Shown here in pieces: positions 1 to 6,211 of a DNA stretch of 15,344 nucleotides (position 1 is its first letter; the number at the start of each line of letters is the position of its first letter). Source of the DNA: an uncultured Blautia sp. (GTDB taxonomy: Bacteria > Bacillota > Clostridia > Lachnospirales > Lachnospiraceae); the NCBI GenBank assembly GCA_946629475.1, contig CAMOXX010000040.1, positions 1 through 15,344 of the forward strand. Direction: 5' to 3'. The notes beneath the pieces are model-generated. The model searched no databases, had not been told where the DNA came from, and saw nothing but the letters and a program-made list of their open reading frames with translations. Both the position numbers and the translations under genes were made by a program.

Positions 1-103
1 GCCGACCGCAGCGGAGCGGAGACCACGGGCTTCGCAACTCTGAGCGGCCTCCTCCCCGGATAAGCAAGCAAACACGCAAGCTCGTAAAAGAGTCTGAGAT
101 TTT
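1..103. other. Unresolved left edge
   Basis: This GC-rich stretch lies before the stop of the minus-strand glycosylase gene. One plus-strand frame is open from base 1 to a TAA at 61-63 and could be the last twenty codons of a gene entering from the left, but nothing in those residues is recognisable. The opening bases also contain short self-complementary GC runs. I see no convincing terminator. Confidence 0.3.
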
Positions 104-958
104 TCACAGCTTCCTCTTCTCGTAGAAAAACATATACTGCTGCATCAGTCCCGCGCACGCCGGATAATTCTCCTCCGGAAAATGCCCGCCGTAGTATTTC
201 TTTTCGATCCGCAGCATCCATGTATCCCGCGGAAAGGCGGCCATATCATGAAGCGCAAACAGAAGAATGCAGGAGGAGATTTTAGCACCGACCCCGGGAA
301 GGCTTAGAAGCTTTTCAGCAGCCTGCTGAGGGGAAACCTCCCTTTTTTCGGCCGGAATTGTTCTGCATGCGATCTCCGGCGCCCACAGCTCGTCGCCGGC
401 AAGCCCTGCTTCCAGGATCATCCGGGAGGACATGCTGACATACGGTGCCCGATAGCCCAGGGAGCATTTTTTCAGATCTTCCGGGGATACTTGGGAAAGC
501 ACTTCCGGGGTAGGGAATGCGTGAATTCCCCTTTCTGTTTCGGGCCCGTACAGGGTGCAGAGCATTTCCACGCACCGCCGGATCGACGGTATGGTTTTTC
601 GCTGGGAGATGATAAAGCTGATCGTTGTTTCCCACAGATTCTGTTTTAGTATCCGGATCCCTCTGCCGAATTTCATGGCGGCATTCAGGTAAGAATCGGC
701 CGGGTCGGCCAGATGGCACAGTGCCTCGTAATCCGTGTCGAGATCAAAGTAGTCCTTCCAGAATTCCTGAAATTCCTTTCCGTCACAGTCAAAATCACAC
801 GTGCTTGTGCCGTTCTGATCACAGGAAAGGACGCGGATTCGAAGGACACGCCCTTCTGCTGCCACGAGCCAGAGCCCGTCCTGTGTACACCGGATGCGGA
901 AGCACTGCCCGCTCTCTGCGATTTTCCCGATATCAAAATGATCGAATGTCTGAATCAT
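104..958 (-). CDS. ogg: 8-oxoguanine DNA glycosylase / AP lyase (OGG1-like, HhH-GPD)
   Basis: Base-excision repair enzyme that should remove 8-oxoguanine from DNA and nick the abasic site. The 284-residue protein has an OGG-type N-terminal domain followed by a helix-hairpin-helix/GPD domain. The hairpin reads LPGVGAKISSC, with the Schiff-base lysine at about K226 (equivalent to human OGG1 K249), and the catalytic aspartate lies in AFPRDTWM at about D245. Having both residues marks a bifunctional OGG1-type enzyme rather than an AlkA-type monofunctional one. The frame is open to an earlier ATG at 1087, but I chose the ATG at 956-958. It has GGAGGG four bases upstream, and the extra 43 residues are unlike the family. 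The gene diverges from the fumarase unit. The activity is inferred from these motifs. Confidence 0.88.
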   Translation of the reverse strand: MIQTFDHFDIGKIAESGQCFRIRCTQDGLWLVAAEGRVLRIRVLSCDQNGTSTCDFDCDGKEFQEFWKDYFDLDTDYEALCHLADPADSYLNAAMKFGRGIRILKQNLWETTISFIISQRKTIPSIRRCVEMLCTLYGPETERGIHAFPTPEVLSQVSPEDLKKCSLGYRAPYVSMSSRMILEAGLAGDELWAPEIACRTIPAEKREVSPQQAAEKLLSLPGVGAKISSCILLFALHDMAAFPRDTWMLRIEKKYYGGHFPEENYPACAGLMQQYMFFYEKRKL

Positions 959-992
959 GAAACCCTCCGCTGAATCATTATCTTTTCCATCG

Positions 993-1021
993 AGGATAGT
1001 GCGTTCATGCGCAAAATGCAA
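993..1021 (-). promoter_or_regulatory. Sigma-A-like promoter for the glycosylase gene
   Basis: Read on the minus strand there is a -35 TTGCAT (1016-1021), a 17-base spacer and a -10 TATCCT (993-998). This puts transcription start about 30 bases before the chosen ATG. The spacing is ideal and the hexamers moderate. It supports the start at 958, because the longer ORF would begin upstream of this promoter. Confidence 0.45.
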
Positions 1022-1097
1022 GGAAAATCGATCGTCATATTTCGACAAAAAAAGGAAGGCAGGAAACCCTGAAAGGAAAAGAATCAACGTTTATCTA

Positions 1098-1127
1098 TTG
1101 AAGCGGAAGGCTTTCCGGATATATAAT
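1098..1127 (+). promoter_or_regulatory. Sigma-A-like promoter for the repeat ORF-fumC unit
   Basis: A perfect -10 TATAAT (1122-1127) is preceded at 18 bases by TTGAAG (1098-1103). The start site would fall near 1134. That leaves almost no leader for the ATG at 1138 but a normal one for the ATG at 1153, which has GGAGG at 1140-1144. Confidence 0.6.
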
Positions 1128-1152
1128 GGGATAAAGAATGGAGGCCTGTCAT

Positions 1153-1504
1153 ATGGACTGCGGAAATGAGCTAAGCCTGGAGGATCCCGGCGTTTTTGAT
1201 CTGGCAGACAAGGTTCCGGAGCTCGACCTGATCCTGACATGCAGAAGCAGAAGAGCAGCAGGCAGAAGCGGAAGAGCAGCATGCAGAAGCAGAAGAGCAG
1301 CATGCAGAAGCAGAAGAGCAGCAGGCAGAAGCGGAAGAGCAGCAGGCAGAAGCGGAAGAGCAGCATGCAGAAGCGGAAGAGCAGCAGGCAGAAGCAGAAG
1401 AGCAGCAGGCAGAAGCGGAAGAGCAGCATGCAGAAGCGGAAGAGCAGCATGCAGAAGCGGAAGAACAGCAAGAGAATGGACAGAAATCGGAGGAAAAAAG
1501 ATGA
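1153..1504 (+). pseudogene. Frameshifted ORF with AEAEEQ(Q/H) heptad repeats, overlapping fumC
   Basis: I do not recognise this gene. From the ATG at 1153 (GGAGG eight bases upstream) the frame reads an acidic segment, MDCGNELSLEDPGVFDLADK and on to LDLILT. At about 1240 the downstream coding frame appears to move by +1. In that new frame eleven AEAEEQ(Q/H) heptads run to 1471, then ENGQKSEEKR and a TGA at 1502-1504. The TGA overlaps the fumC ATG in an ATGA, the usual sign of translational coupling. The new frame has no start codon of its own, with TGA stops at 1229 and 1235. Base differences between repeat units fall only on its third codon positions, so it looks like the frame selection has acted on. 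The parts join only through an indel, a sequencing error or recoding. If there is no shift, frame 1 continues through the repeat as an Arg-rich stretch and fuses in frame to fumarase. The product would be a small acidic, probably helical or coiled-coil protein. Confidence 0.55.
1241..1471 (+). repeat. Eleven tandem 21-bp repeats (heptad-coding minisatellite)
   Basis: Eleven consecutive 21-base units have no spacer between them. They differ only at unit positions 9 (A or G), 15 (A in the last unit only) and 21 (G, T or A). In the frame ending at 1504 all three are third codon positions: Ala and Glu changes are silent, and position 21 switches Gln and His. All six frames are free of stops across the array, which produces several spurious ORFs on both strands. 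Unit number is likely to vary between strains, since the length is a multiple of three and would not break the frame. Confidence 0.93.
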
Positions 1505-2877
1505 ATTACCGGATTGAGCATGATTCAATGGGGGAAGTAAAGGTACCGGCGGATAAGTACTGGGGGGCTCAGACAGAGCGAAGCCACGAAAATTTTGAGA
1601 TCGGTGTCGGAATTGAGACAATGCCGTCGGAGATTATACACGCATTCGGGATATTGAAGAAGGCGGCAGCGAGGGCGAATGCTGCTTTGAAGCCCGAAAA
1701 AATGACTGCGGAAAAGCTCTCCGTAATCGAGTCAGCCTGCGACAGGGTGATCGGAGGAGAGCTGGCAGAGCATTTTCCGCTCGTGGTGTGGCAGACGGGG
1801 TCAGGAACCCAGTCCAACATGAACGCCAACGAAGTAATCGCCAATGTGGCAAACGAGATGTCGGGCAAAAAGCTCTGCCACCCGAACGACGATATCAATA
1901 TGAGCCAGTCTTCCAACGATACGTTCCCGACGGCGATGCATATTTCGGCCGTTCTGTCGCTGGAGGAGAAGCTGATTCCCGCTGCGGAAAAACTGGTATC
2001 AGCCCTGAAAAAACTGGAGGCTGAGAATGAAGGTATTGTGAAATCCGGGCGCACCCATCTTCAGGATGCGGTTCCGATCCGTTTTTCCCAGGAAATCAGC
2101 GGGTGGAGGAGCTCTGTCGAGACGGATATCGGGCTGATAAAGGCCTCCCTTCCTCCGCTCCGCACGCTGGCTCTCGGGGGCACTGCTGTCGGCACCGGGC
2201 TGAACGCGCCGGAAGGCTTTGATACTCTGGTGGCCGAAAAAGTGAGTGAAATTACCGGGCGCGAGTTCGTCACAGCCCCGAACAAGTTTCATGCCCTGAC
2301 ATCGAAATCCGAGCTGGTATATGCGCACGGCGCGGTTCGGGCCCTGGCGGCGGATCTTATGAAAATCGCCAATGATATCCGCTGGCTCGCTTCGGGCCCA
2401 AGGCTGGGGCTCGGCGAGATCCGCATTCCTGAGAATGAGCCCGGTTCCTCTATCATGCCGGGCAAGGTGAACCCGACCCAGTGTGAGCAGGTTACTATGG
2501 TGGCGGTCCAGGTGATGGGGAATGACGCGGCGATCGGTTTTGCGGCCTCCCAGGGGAACTTTGAGCTGAATGTATTCATGCCCGTTATGGCGTACAATTT
2601 CCTGCAGTCGGTGCGCCTGCTCTCCGAGTCGATCGTCTCCTTTACCGTCCATTGTGTGAGCGGAATTACCGCAAACCGGGAAAAAATGCGGGACAACCTG
2701 CACAACTCCCTGATGCTGGTGACGGCGCTGAATCCGTATATCGGGTATGAAAATGCCGCAAAAACCGCCCATCTTGCGTACCGTGAGAATATTTCCCTGC
2801 GGGAGGCCTGCATCCGTCTGGGCTTTTTGACAGCAGAGGAATTTGACCGGGTTTTCCGTCCGGAGGAGATGGCGTAG
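1501..2877 (+). CDS. fumC: Class II fumarate hydratase
   Basis: Cytosolic, iron-independent fumarase that interconverts fumarate and (S)-malate. The 458-residue protein matches the usual length (about 460). It carries the superfamily signature GSSIMPGKVNPTQ at residues 315-327, with the catalytic serine of the mobile loop at about S317. It also has the active-site segments GSGTQSNMNANEV (100-112), MSQSSNDTFPTAMH (134-147) and SGRTHLQDA (182-190), with the catalytic histidine at about H186. I chose the ATG at 1501 because GGAGG lies seven bases upstream and the family N-terminus (MNYRIEHDSMGEVKVPADKY) starts there. The frame is open upstream to 1138 through the repeat array, but that extension is Arg-rich and unlike fumarases. 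The ATG overlaps the stop of the repeat ORF, so its translation is probably coupled to that ORF. Confidence 0.97.
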   Translation: MNYRIEHDSMGEVKVPADKYWGAQTERSHENFEIGVGIETMPSEIIHAFGILKKAAARANAALKPEKMTAEKLSVIESACDRVIGGELAEHFPLVVWQTGSGTQSNMNANEVIANVANEMSGKKLCHPNDDINMSQSSNDTFPTAMHISAVLSLEEKLIPAAEKLVSALKKLEAENEGIVKSGRTHLQDAVPIRFSQEISGWRSSVETDIGLIKASLPPLRTLALGGTAVGTGLNAPEGFDTLVAEKVSEITGREFVTAPNKFHALTSKSELVYAHGAVRALAADLMKIANDIRWLASGPRLGLGEIRIPENEPGSSIMPGKVNPTQCEQVTMVAVQVMGNDAAIGFAASQGNFELNVFMPVMAYNFLQSVRLLSESIVSFTVHCVSGITANREKMRDNLHNSLMLVTALNPYIGYENAAKTAHLAYRENISLREACIRLGFLTAEEFDRVFRPEEMA

Positions 2878-2912
2878 GAGGGCTGAAGCAGGAGACGTGC
2901 TGCCGGTTTCTA

Positions 2913-2941
2913 TTGACGAAACGGGGAATTGATGCTATTTT
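2913..2941 (+). promoter_or_regulatory. Sigma-A-like promoter for the cation-transport cassette
   Basis: TTGACG (2913-2918), a 17-base spacer and TATTTT (2936-2941) give a start near 2948. The resulting leader of about 120 bases contains the hairpin element at 2953-2995. No other comparable promoter was noticed before the next two genes, so it probably serves all three. Confidence 0.5.
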
Positions 2942-2952
2942 ATTGTGGATAT

Positions 2953-2995
2953 GTAACGGTTCAGCATTCCGAATGAATGGGTGCTGAACAGTTGC
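2953..2995 (-). repeat. Short inverted relative of the MITE at 3501-3664
   Basis: A 43-bp sequence is bounded by imperfect versions of the MITE ends: GTAACGGTTCAG on the left and CTGAACAGTTGC on the right. Its 18-bp core (2965-2982) is the exact reverse complement of 3514-3531 inside the MITE, so it looks like a deletion derivative in the opposite orientation. It folds as a hairpin with an 8-bp GTTCAGCA/TGCTGAAC stem in the predicted leader of the HMA-like gene. No flanking duplication is visible. Confidence 0.7.
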
Positions 2996-3067
2996 GTCGG
3001 TGTCAGAAATCAGCTGACTTTTGAAGAATGCGCAGTTTTTGATCTGCGTTCTTCCGGAGGTGTTGCT

Positions 3068-3481
3068 TTGCAGTTCAGAGTTGTATATGAGACAAATCAC
3101 CGTATGCGAATCCGCCTGTATACCGGCAGGATATCGGATTATCAGGAGGAAGTGCTCCAGTTTGCTTTCAGTGCGATCGACAGTGTCACCAAAGTGACAG
3201 TGTATCATGCTACGGGCAATATCGCGCTGGAGTATCAGGGGGACCGGGATCTGATCCTCGAAAAGCTCCGTGCTTTTGACTATGATAATGTGACGATGAT
3301 GGCTGAAAAGCTTGAAAAGGGCATTGATATGGATGAGATGCTGCGCCGCAAGCTTGATCCCGCGCTGAAGCAGAAGCTCAGAATGCGGATCCTTCTGGAG
3401 ACGGCGGCGGATCTGGTTCTTCCGGTGCCGATGCAGCTCGGATACCACGCCTATCAGCTGGTCACACTCAAACATATTTAA
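3068..3481 (+). CDS. Stand-alone HMA-like (heavy-metal-associated domain 2 type) protein
   Basis: The product is 137 residues. Its start, MQFRVVYETNHRMRIRL, aligns with the N-terminus of the P-type ATPase two genes downstream (MKCRILHESTGRMRVHV). The likeness continues through a TGN...Y strand and an F-D-[YF] segment. It extends to a C-terminal LVLPVPMQL stretch resembling RLLIPAPVR before the ATPase's first membrane helices, so the gene looks like a copy of the ATPase's N-terminal part. The classical CxxC metal site is absent. The role is inferred as a soluble or membrane-associated partner or regulator of the ATPase. I chose the TTG at 3068: GGAGG ends seven bases upstream and the homology begins there. 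The frame is open back to a GTG at 2981, but that would start inside the leader repeat. Confidence 0.75.
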   Translation: MQFRVVYETNHRMRIRLYTGRISDYQEEVLQFAFSAIDSVTKVTVYHATGNIALEYQGDRDLILEKLRAFDYDNVTMMAEKLEKGIDMDEMLRRKLDPALKQKLRMRILLETAADLVLPVPMQLGYHAYQLVTLKHI

Positions 3482-3500
3482 GGATCTTTCATCATAATAT

Positions 3501-3664
3501 GTAACTGTTCAGAACCCATTCATTCGGAATGCTTTGCATTCCTCATGTGGGCGGTCAGAGACGCTTCGCGTCTTGCCCGCCCCATGAACATGATCAAAAT
3601 TCGCCTGAAATGCAAGCATTTCATTCAAAATTCCGATCATGTTCATGGGGTGCTGAACAGTTAC
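3501..3664 (+). mobile_element. MITE-like palindromic element with 12-bp terminal inverted repeats
   Basis: The 164-bp non-coding element is bounded by perfect 12-bp inverted repeats, GTAACTGTTCAG (3501-3512) and CTGAACAGTTAC (3653-3664). The octamer CATAATAT flanks it on both sides (3493-3500 and 3665-3672), as expected of an 8-bp target duplication. Inside are further hairpins: GGGCGG with CCGCCC around GACGC-TTC-GCGTC, a perfect 16-bp pair (3580-3595 with 3635-3650), and GAAATGC-AA-GCATTTC. It encodes no transposase, so it would need one supplied in trans. It lies between the HMA-like gene and the small membrane-protein gene. Removing it with one octamer leaves a normal 40-base operon gap. 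Confidence 0.75.
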
Positions 3665-3693
3665 CATAATATTAAAAAAGGGAGGTAACAGGA

Positions 3694-4026
3694 ATGATTT
3701 GCTGGAACAAGGTAGGTTATGTCGCGGGAGGATTTCTGCTGGGAACATACGGACTCAAAATTCTTGGCAGCAGGGATGCAAAAAAACTGTACACCCATTG
3801 TACTGCAGCGGTATACCGCATGAAGGATGAGGTTGTCAAGGATTACACTGTCCTGAAAGAAAATGCCGAGGATATCGACGCCGGGGCGAAGGATATCAAC
3901 GAGCAGCGCCGCCGTGAGTACGAAGCACAGATGATCGAGGACGCGCGCGCGATCCTTGCGGAGGCGGAAGCGCGGGAATCTGATGCAAAAGACGCGGCTA
4001 TTCATGAGGCGGCAGCGAGAGGCTGA
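3694..4026 (+). CDS. Small membrane-anchored coiled-coil protein (DUF6110-like)
   Basis: This 110-residue protein of unknown function has a Gly-rich hydrophobic N-terminus (about 7-24, GYVAGGFLLGTYGLKIL). A Cys/His-containing stretch follows (SRDAKKLYTHCTAAVYRMKD, 26-45), then a strongly charged helical C-terminus rich in Ala, Glu and Arg (about 60-110), probably a coiled coil. I recall similar small proteins, possibly DUF6110, beside this class of P-type ATPase, but that assignment is from memory. GGAGG stands eight bases before the ATG, and the stop is five bases before the ATPase start, so the two are co-translated. It is plausibly an accessory subunit or chaperone of the transporter. No enzymatic motif is visible. 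Confidence 0.75.
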   Translation: MICWNKVGYVAGGFLLGTYGLKILGSRDAKKLYTHCTAAVYRMKDEVVKDYTVLKENAEDIDAGAKDINEQRRREYEAQMIEDARAILAEAEARESDAKDAAIHEAAARG

Positions 4027-4031
4027 TTTAT

Positions 4032-6116
4032 ATGAAGTGCAGAATTTTACATGAGAGTACCGGCAGGATGAGGGTTCATGTTTTTAAATATTACATGACC
4101 CAGGATCAGGCCGATCTTCTGGAGGCCTGGCTAAAAGGCCTCCCTTTTGTGCAGAGCGCGAAAATTGATGAGAGAACGGGAAACGCTGTGATCCGATATA
4201 AGGCCGGCGGGAGAAACAGACTGCTTGAGTCACTTGCCTCATTCGATTTTGAGACGGCGGAAGTTTCTGTCCCGGAACACAGCGCGCGTGCCATGTCACG
4301 CGAGTATGAGGACAAAATGTTCTTTCATATTGCAAGGAGGGTCGGGAGCAGGCTGCTGATTCCGGCACCGGTACGGACTGTGCTCACGGTTGTGAAAGCA
4401 GTCCCATATATATGGAAGGGAGTCCGTTCCATTCTCCGCCGCGAGATGTCGGTCAGCATCCTGGATGCGGCCTCGATCACGGTGTCGATGCTGCGCGGGG
4501 AGTATGACACAGCGGGCAGCGTGATGTTCCTGCTCGGGATCGGCGATATCATGGAGGAGTGGACCCACCGTAAGTCGGTTGCGGATCTCGCCTCTGCCAT
4601 GAGCCTGAACGTGGATAAGGTATGGCTGCGGACATCCGACGGGCAGGAGATTCTCACCGGGATCGACAAGGTTTCCGAGGGGGATACGATTATTGTTCGC
4701 AGCGGGAATATGATTCCGCTGGACGGCACGGTTCTCGGCGGCAACGCGATGGTGAATCAGGCATCGATCACCGGGGAACCCCTGGCGGTGCATAAAAAGG
4801 CGGAAAGCACGGTCTATGCAGGAACCGTGGTTGATGAGGGAGAACTTGAAGTTACGGTCCGGAAGGCGGCAGGTGAAGGCAGATACGACCGGATCGTTTC
4901 GATGATCGAGGAGTCCGAAAAGCTCAAATCCTCCTCGGAGGCGAAGGCGTCGCGCCTTGCGGACCGCCTGGTGCCCTGGACTCTTGGCGCAACGGCGCTC
5001 ACATGGCTGATAACACGGAACGCCGCCCGGGCTGCTTCAATCCTGATGGTTGACTTCTGCTGCGCCCTGAAGCTTTCCATGCCGATCAGTGTCCTGTCCG
5101 CGATGCGCGAGGCGGGAGAACATCATATAACGGTCAAGGGCGGGCGGTTCATGGAGAACTATTCCGAAGCAGTCACGATCGTCTTTGACAAGACGGGAAC
5201 GCTTACCAAGGCATCGCCGAGGGTGCATCGTGTCATTCCGTTCGGCGGCAATGACGAAGAGGAGATGCTGCGTCTTGCTGCCTGCCTGGAGGAGCACTAT
5301 CCGCACTCCATTGCAAACGCGGTGATCCGGGCTGCTGAGGAGCGGAATCTGGAACACGAAGAAAAACATACCAGGGTGGAATACATTGTTGCTCATGGAA
5401 TCGCAAGTACGATCGATGGTCAGAAGGTGCGGATCGGGAGCGGACATTTCATCTTTGAAGATGAAGGCTGCAGCGTTCCGGAGGAGGAGCAGAAGATCTT
5501 TGATGCGCTTCCGGACGAGTACTCCCACCTTTACCTGGCCCTTGGAGATAAGCTTGCCGCCGTCCTCCTGATCGAGGATCCGATCAAGGAAGAAGCAAAA
5601 GAAGTGATCGGGCAGCTTCACGCCCTGGGGATCAGCCGGGTTGTGATGATGACGGGGGACAGCGAGAGAACGGCCCGCGCCGTTGCGCAGAAGATCGGTG
5701 TCGACGCGTACTATTCGGAGGTTCTTCCGGAGGACAAGGCCGGTTTTGTAAAGAGGGAGCATGAGGCAGGCCGAAAAGTGATCATGATCGGGGACGGAAT
5801 CAATGATTCGCCGGCCCTGTCGGAGTCGGATGCCGGTGTTGCCATCAACAGCGGCGCCGCTATCGCGCGGGAGATCGCTGATATCACCATCTCCGAGGAT
5901 GACCTGCATGCCCTGGTCATCATGAAAAAGCTGAGCGACGGCCTGATGCACCGGATCGAGCGCAATTACCGCATGATCCTGTCGTTCAATTCCTTCCTGA
6001 TCCTGATGGGTGTGCTGGGAATATTCCCGTCCACTACAACAGCTCTGCTTCACAACGCCTCAACCATCGCGATCAGCCTGGATTCCATGACGAATCTTCT
6101 CACCACAGGGCAATAA
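4032..6116 (+). CDS. Heavy-metal-type (P1B-like) cation-translocating P-type ATPase
   Basis: Membrane pump that should move a metal cation using ATP. In its 694 residues I see an HMA-like N-terminal domain without CxxC (1-80), membrane helices around 105-175, and the actuator motif SITGEP (245-250). The phosphorylation loop is DKTGTLT with D386, followed by TGD (541-543), the hinge GDGINDSP (588-595) and C-terminal helices to about 690. The metal-selecting membrane motif is odd: where classical P1B pumps have CPC or SPC, this one reads DFCCALKLSMP, so F342-C343-C344 replaces Cys-Pro-Cys and the proline is lost. The usual HP of the nucleotide domain is PHS (H425). Both features fit the subgroup having this N-terminal domain, as I remember it. 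The substrate cannot be named from sequence; Mn, Zn, Cd, Cu or Fe are possible. Only a weak AGAGG precedes the ATG, so translation probably depends on the upstream gene. Confidence 0.88.
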   Translation: MKCRILHESTGRMRVHVFKYYMTQDQADLLEAWLKGLPFVQSAKIDERTGNAVIRYKAGGRNRLLESLASFDFETAEVSVPEHSARAMSREYEDKMFFHIARRVGSRLLIPAPVRTVLTVVKAVPYIWKGVRSILRREMSVSILDAASITVSMLRGEYDTAGSVMFLLGIGDIMEEWTHRKSVADLASAMSLNVDKVWLRTSDGQEILTGIDKVSEGDTIIVRSGNMIPLDGTVLGGNAMVNQASITGEPLAVHKKAESTVYAGTVVDEGELEVTVRKAAGEGRYDRIVSMIEESEKLKSSSEAKASRLADRLVPWTLGATALTWLITRNAARAASILMVDFCCALKLSMPISVLSAMREAGEHHITVKGGRFMENYSEAVTIVFDKTGTLTKASPRVHRVIPFGGNDEEEMLRLAACLEEHYPHSIANAVIRAAEERNLEHEEKHTRVEYIVAHGIASTIDGQKVRIGSGHFIFEDEGCSVPEEEQKIFDALPDEYSHLYLALGDKLAAVLLIEDPIKEEAKEVIGQLHALGISRVVMMTGDSERTARAVAQKIGVDAYYSEVLPEDKAGFVKREHEAGRKVIMIGDGINDSPALSESDAGVAINSGAAIAREIADITISEDDLHALVIMKKLSDGLMHRIERNYRMILSFNSFLILMGVLGIFPSTTTALLHNASTIAISLDSMTNLLTTGQ

Positions 6117-6130
6117 AAATGTAAAAAGAA

Positions 6131-6162
6131 TTATACAAAAATGTTAATACTTGTAGTATAAT
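6131..6162 (+). promoter_or_regulatory. Candidate promoter for the L,D-transpeptidase gene
   Basis: A perfect -10 TATAAT (6157-6162) lies in an AT-rich stretch 50 bases before the ATG. No good -35 stands at 17 bases; TACAAA (6134-6139) is the positional match and TTATAC (6131-6136) is three bases further away. The ATPase gene ends 15 bases before this stretch with no visible terminator, so some read-through is likely. Confidence 0.4.
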
Positions 6163-6211
6163 GCTTGAGAAGCTGTTTTCTGGGGAGAAATTAAGGAGGG
6201 ATTAAACGTTC

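Noticed and set aside
959..1087. N-terminal extension of the glycosylase from an ATG at 1087
   Set aside because: It has no ribosome-binding site, the residues are unlike the family, and the likely promoter lies inside it; the ATG at 958 has GGAGGG.
1241..1471. CRISPR array
   Set aside because: The 21-bp units are directly contiguous without spacers and encode a heptad.
1239..1517. Lys/Gln/Ser-rich ORF on the plus strand starting within the repeat
   Set aside because: Unit differences change its residues at second codon positions, no ribosome-binding site precedes its ATG, and it overlaps the better-supported frame.
1091..1621. Cys/Phe/Leu-rich and Ser/Ala/Cys-rich ORFs on the minus strand over the repeat array
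   Set aside because: The 21-bp unit has no stop in any frame, so these are low-complexity by-products that run into fumC antisense.
2981..3067. Longer start for the HMA-like gene at a GTG in the leader repeat
   Set aside because: Homology to the ATPase N-terminus begins at the TTG at 3068, which has GGAGG at good spacing; the earlier start has neither.
5037..6053. A 338-residue minus-strand ORF antisense to the ATPase
   Set aside because: The opposite strand carries all P-type ATPase motifs; no family signature or ribosome-binding site was seen here.
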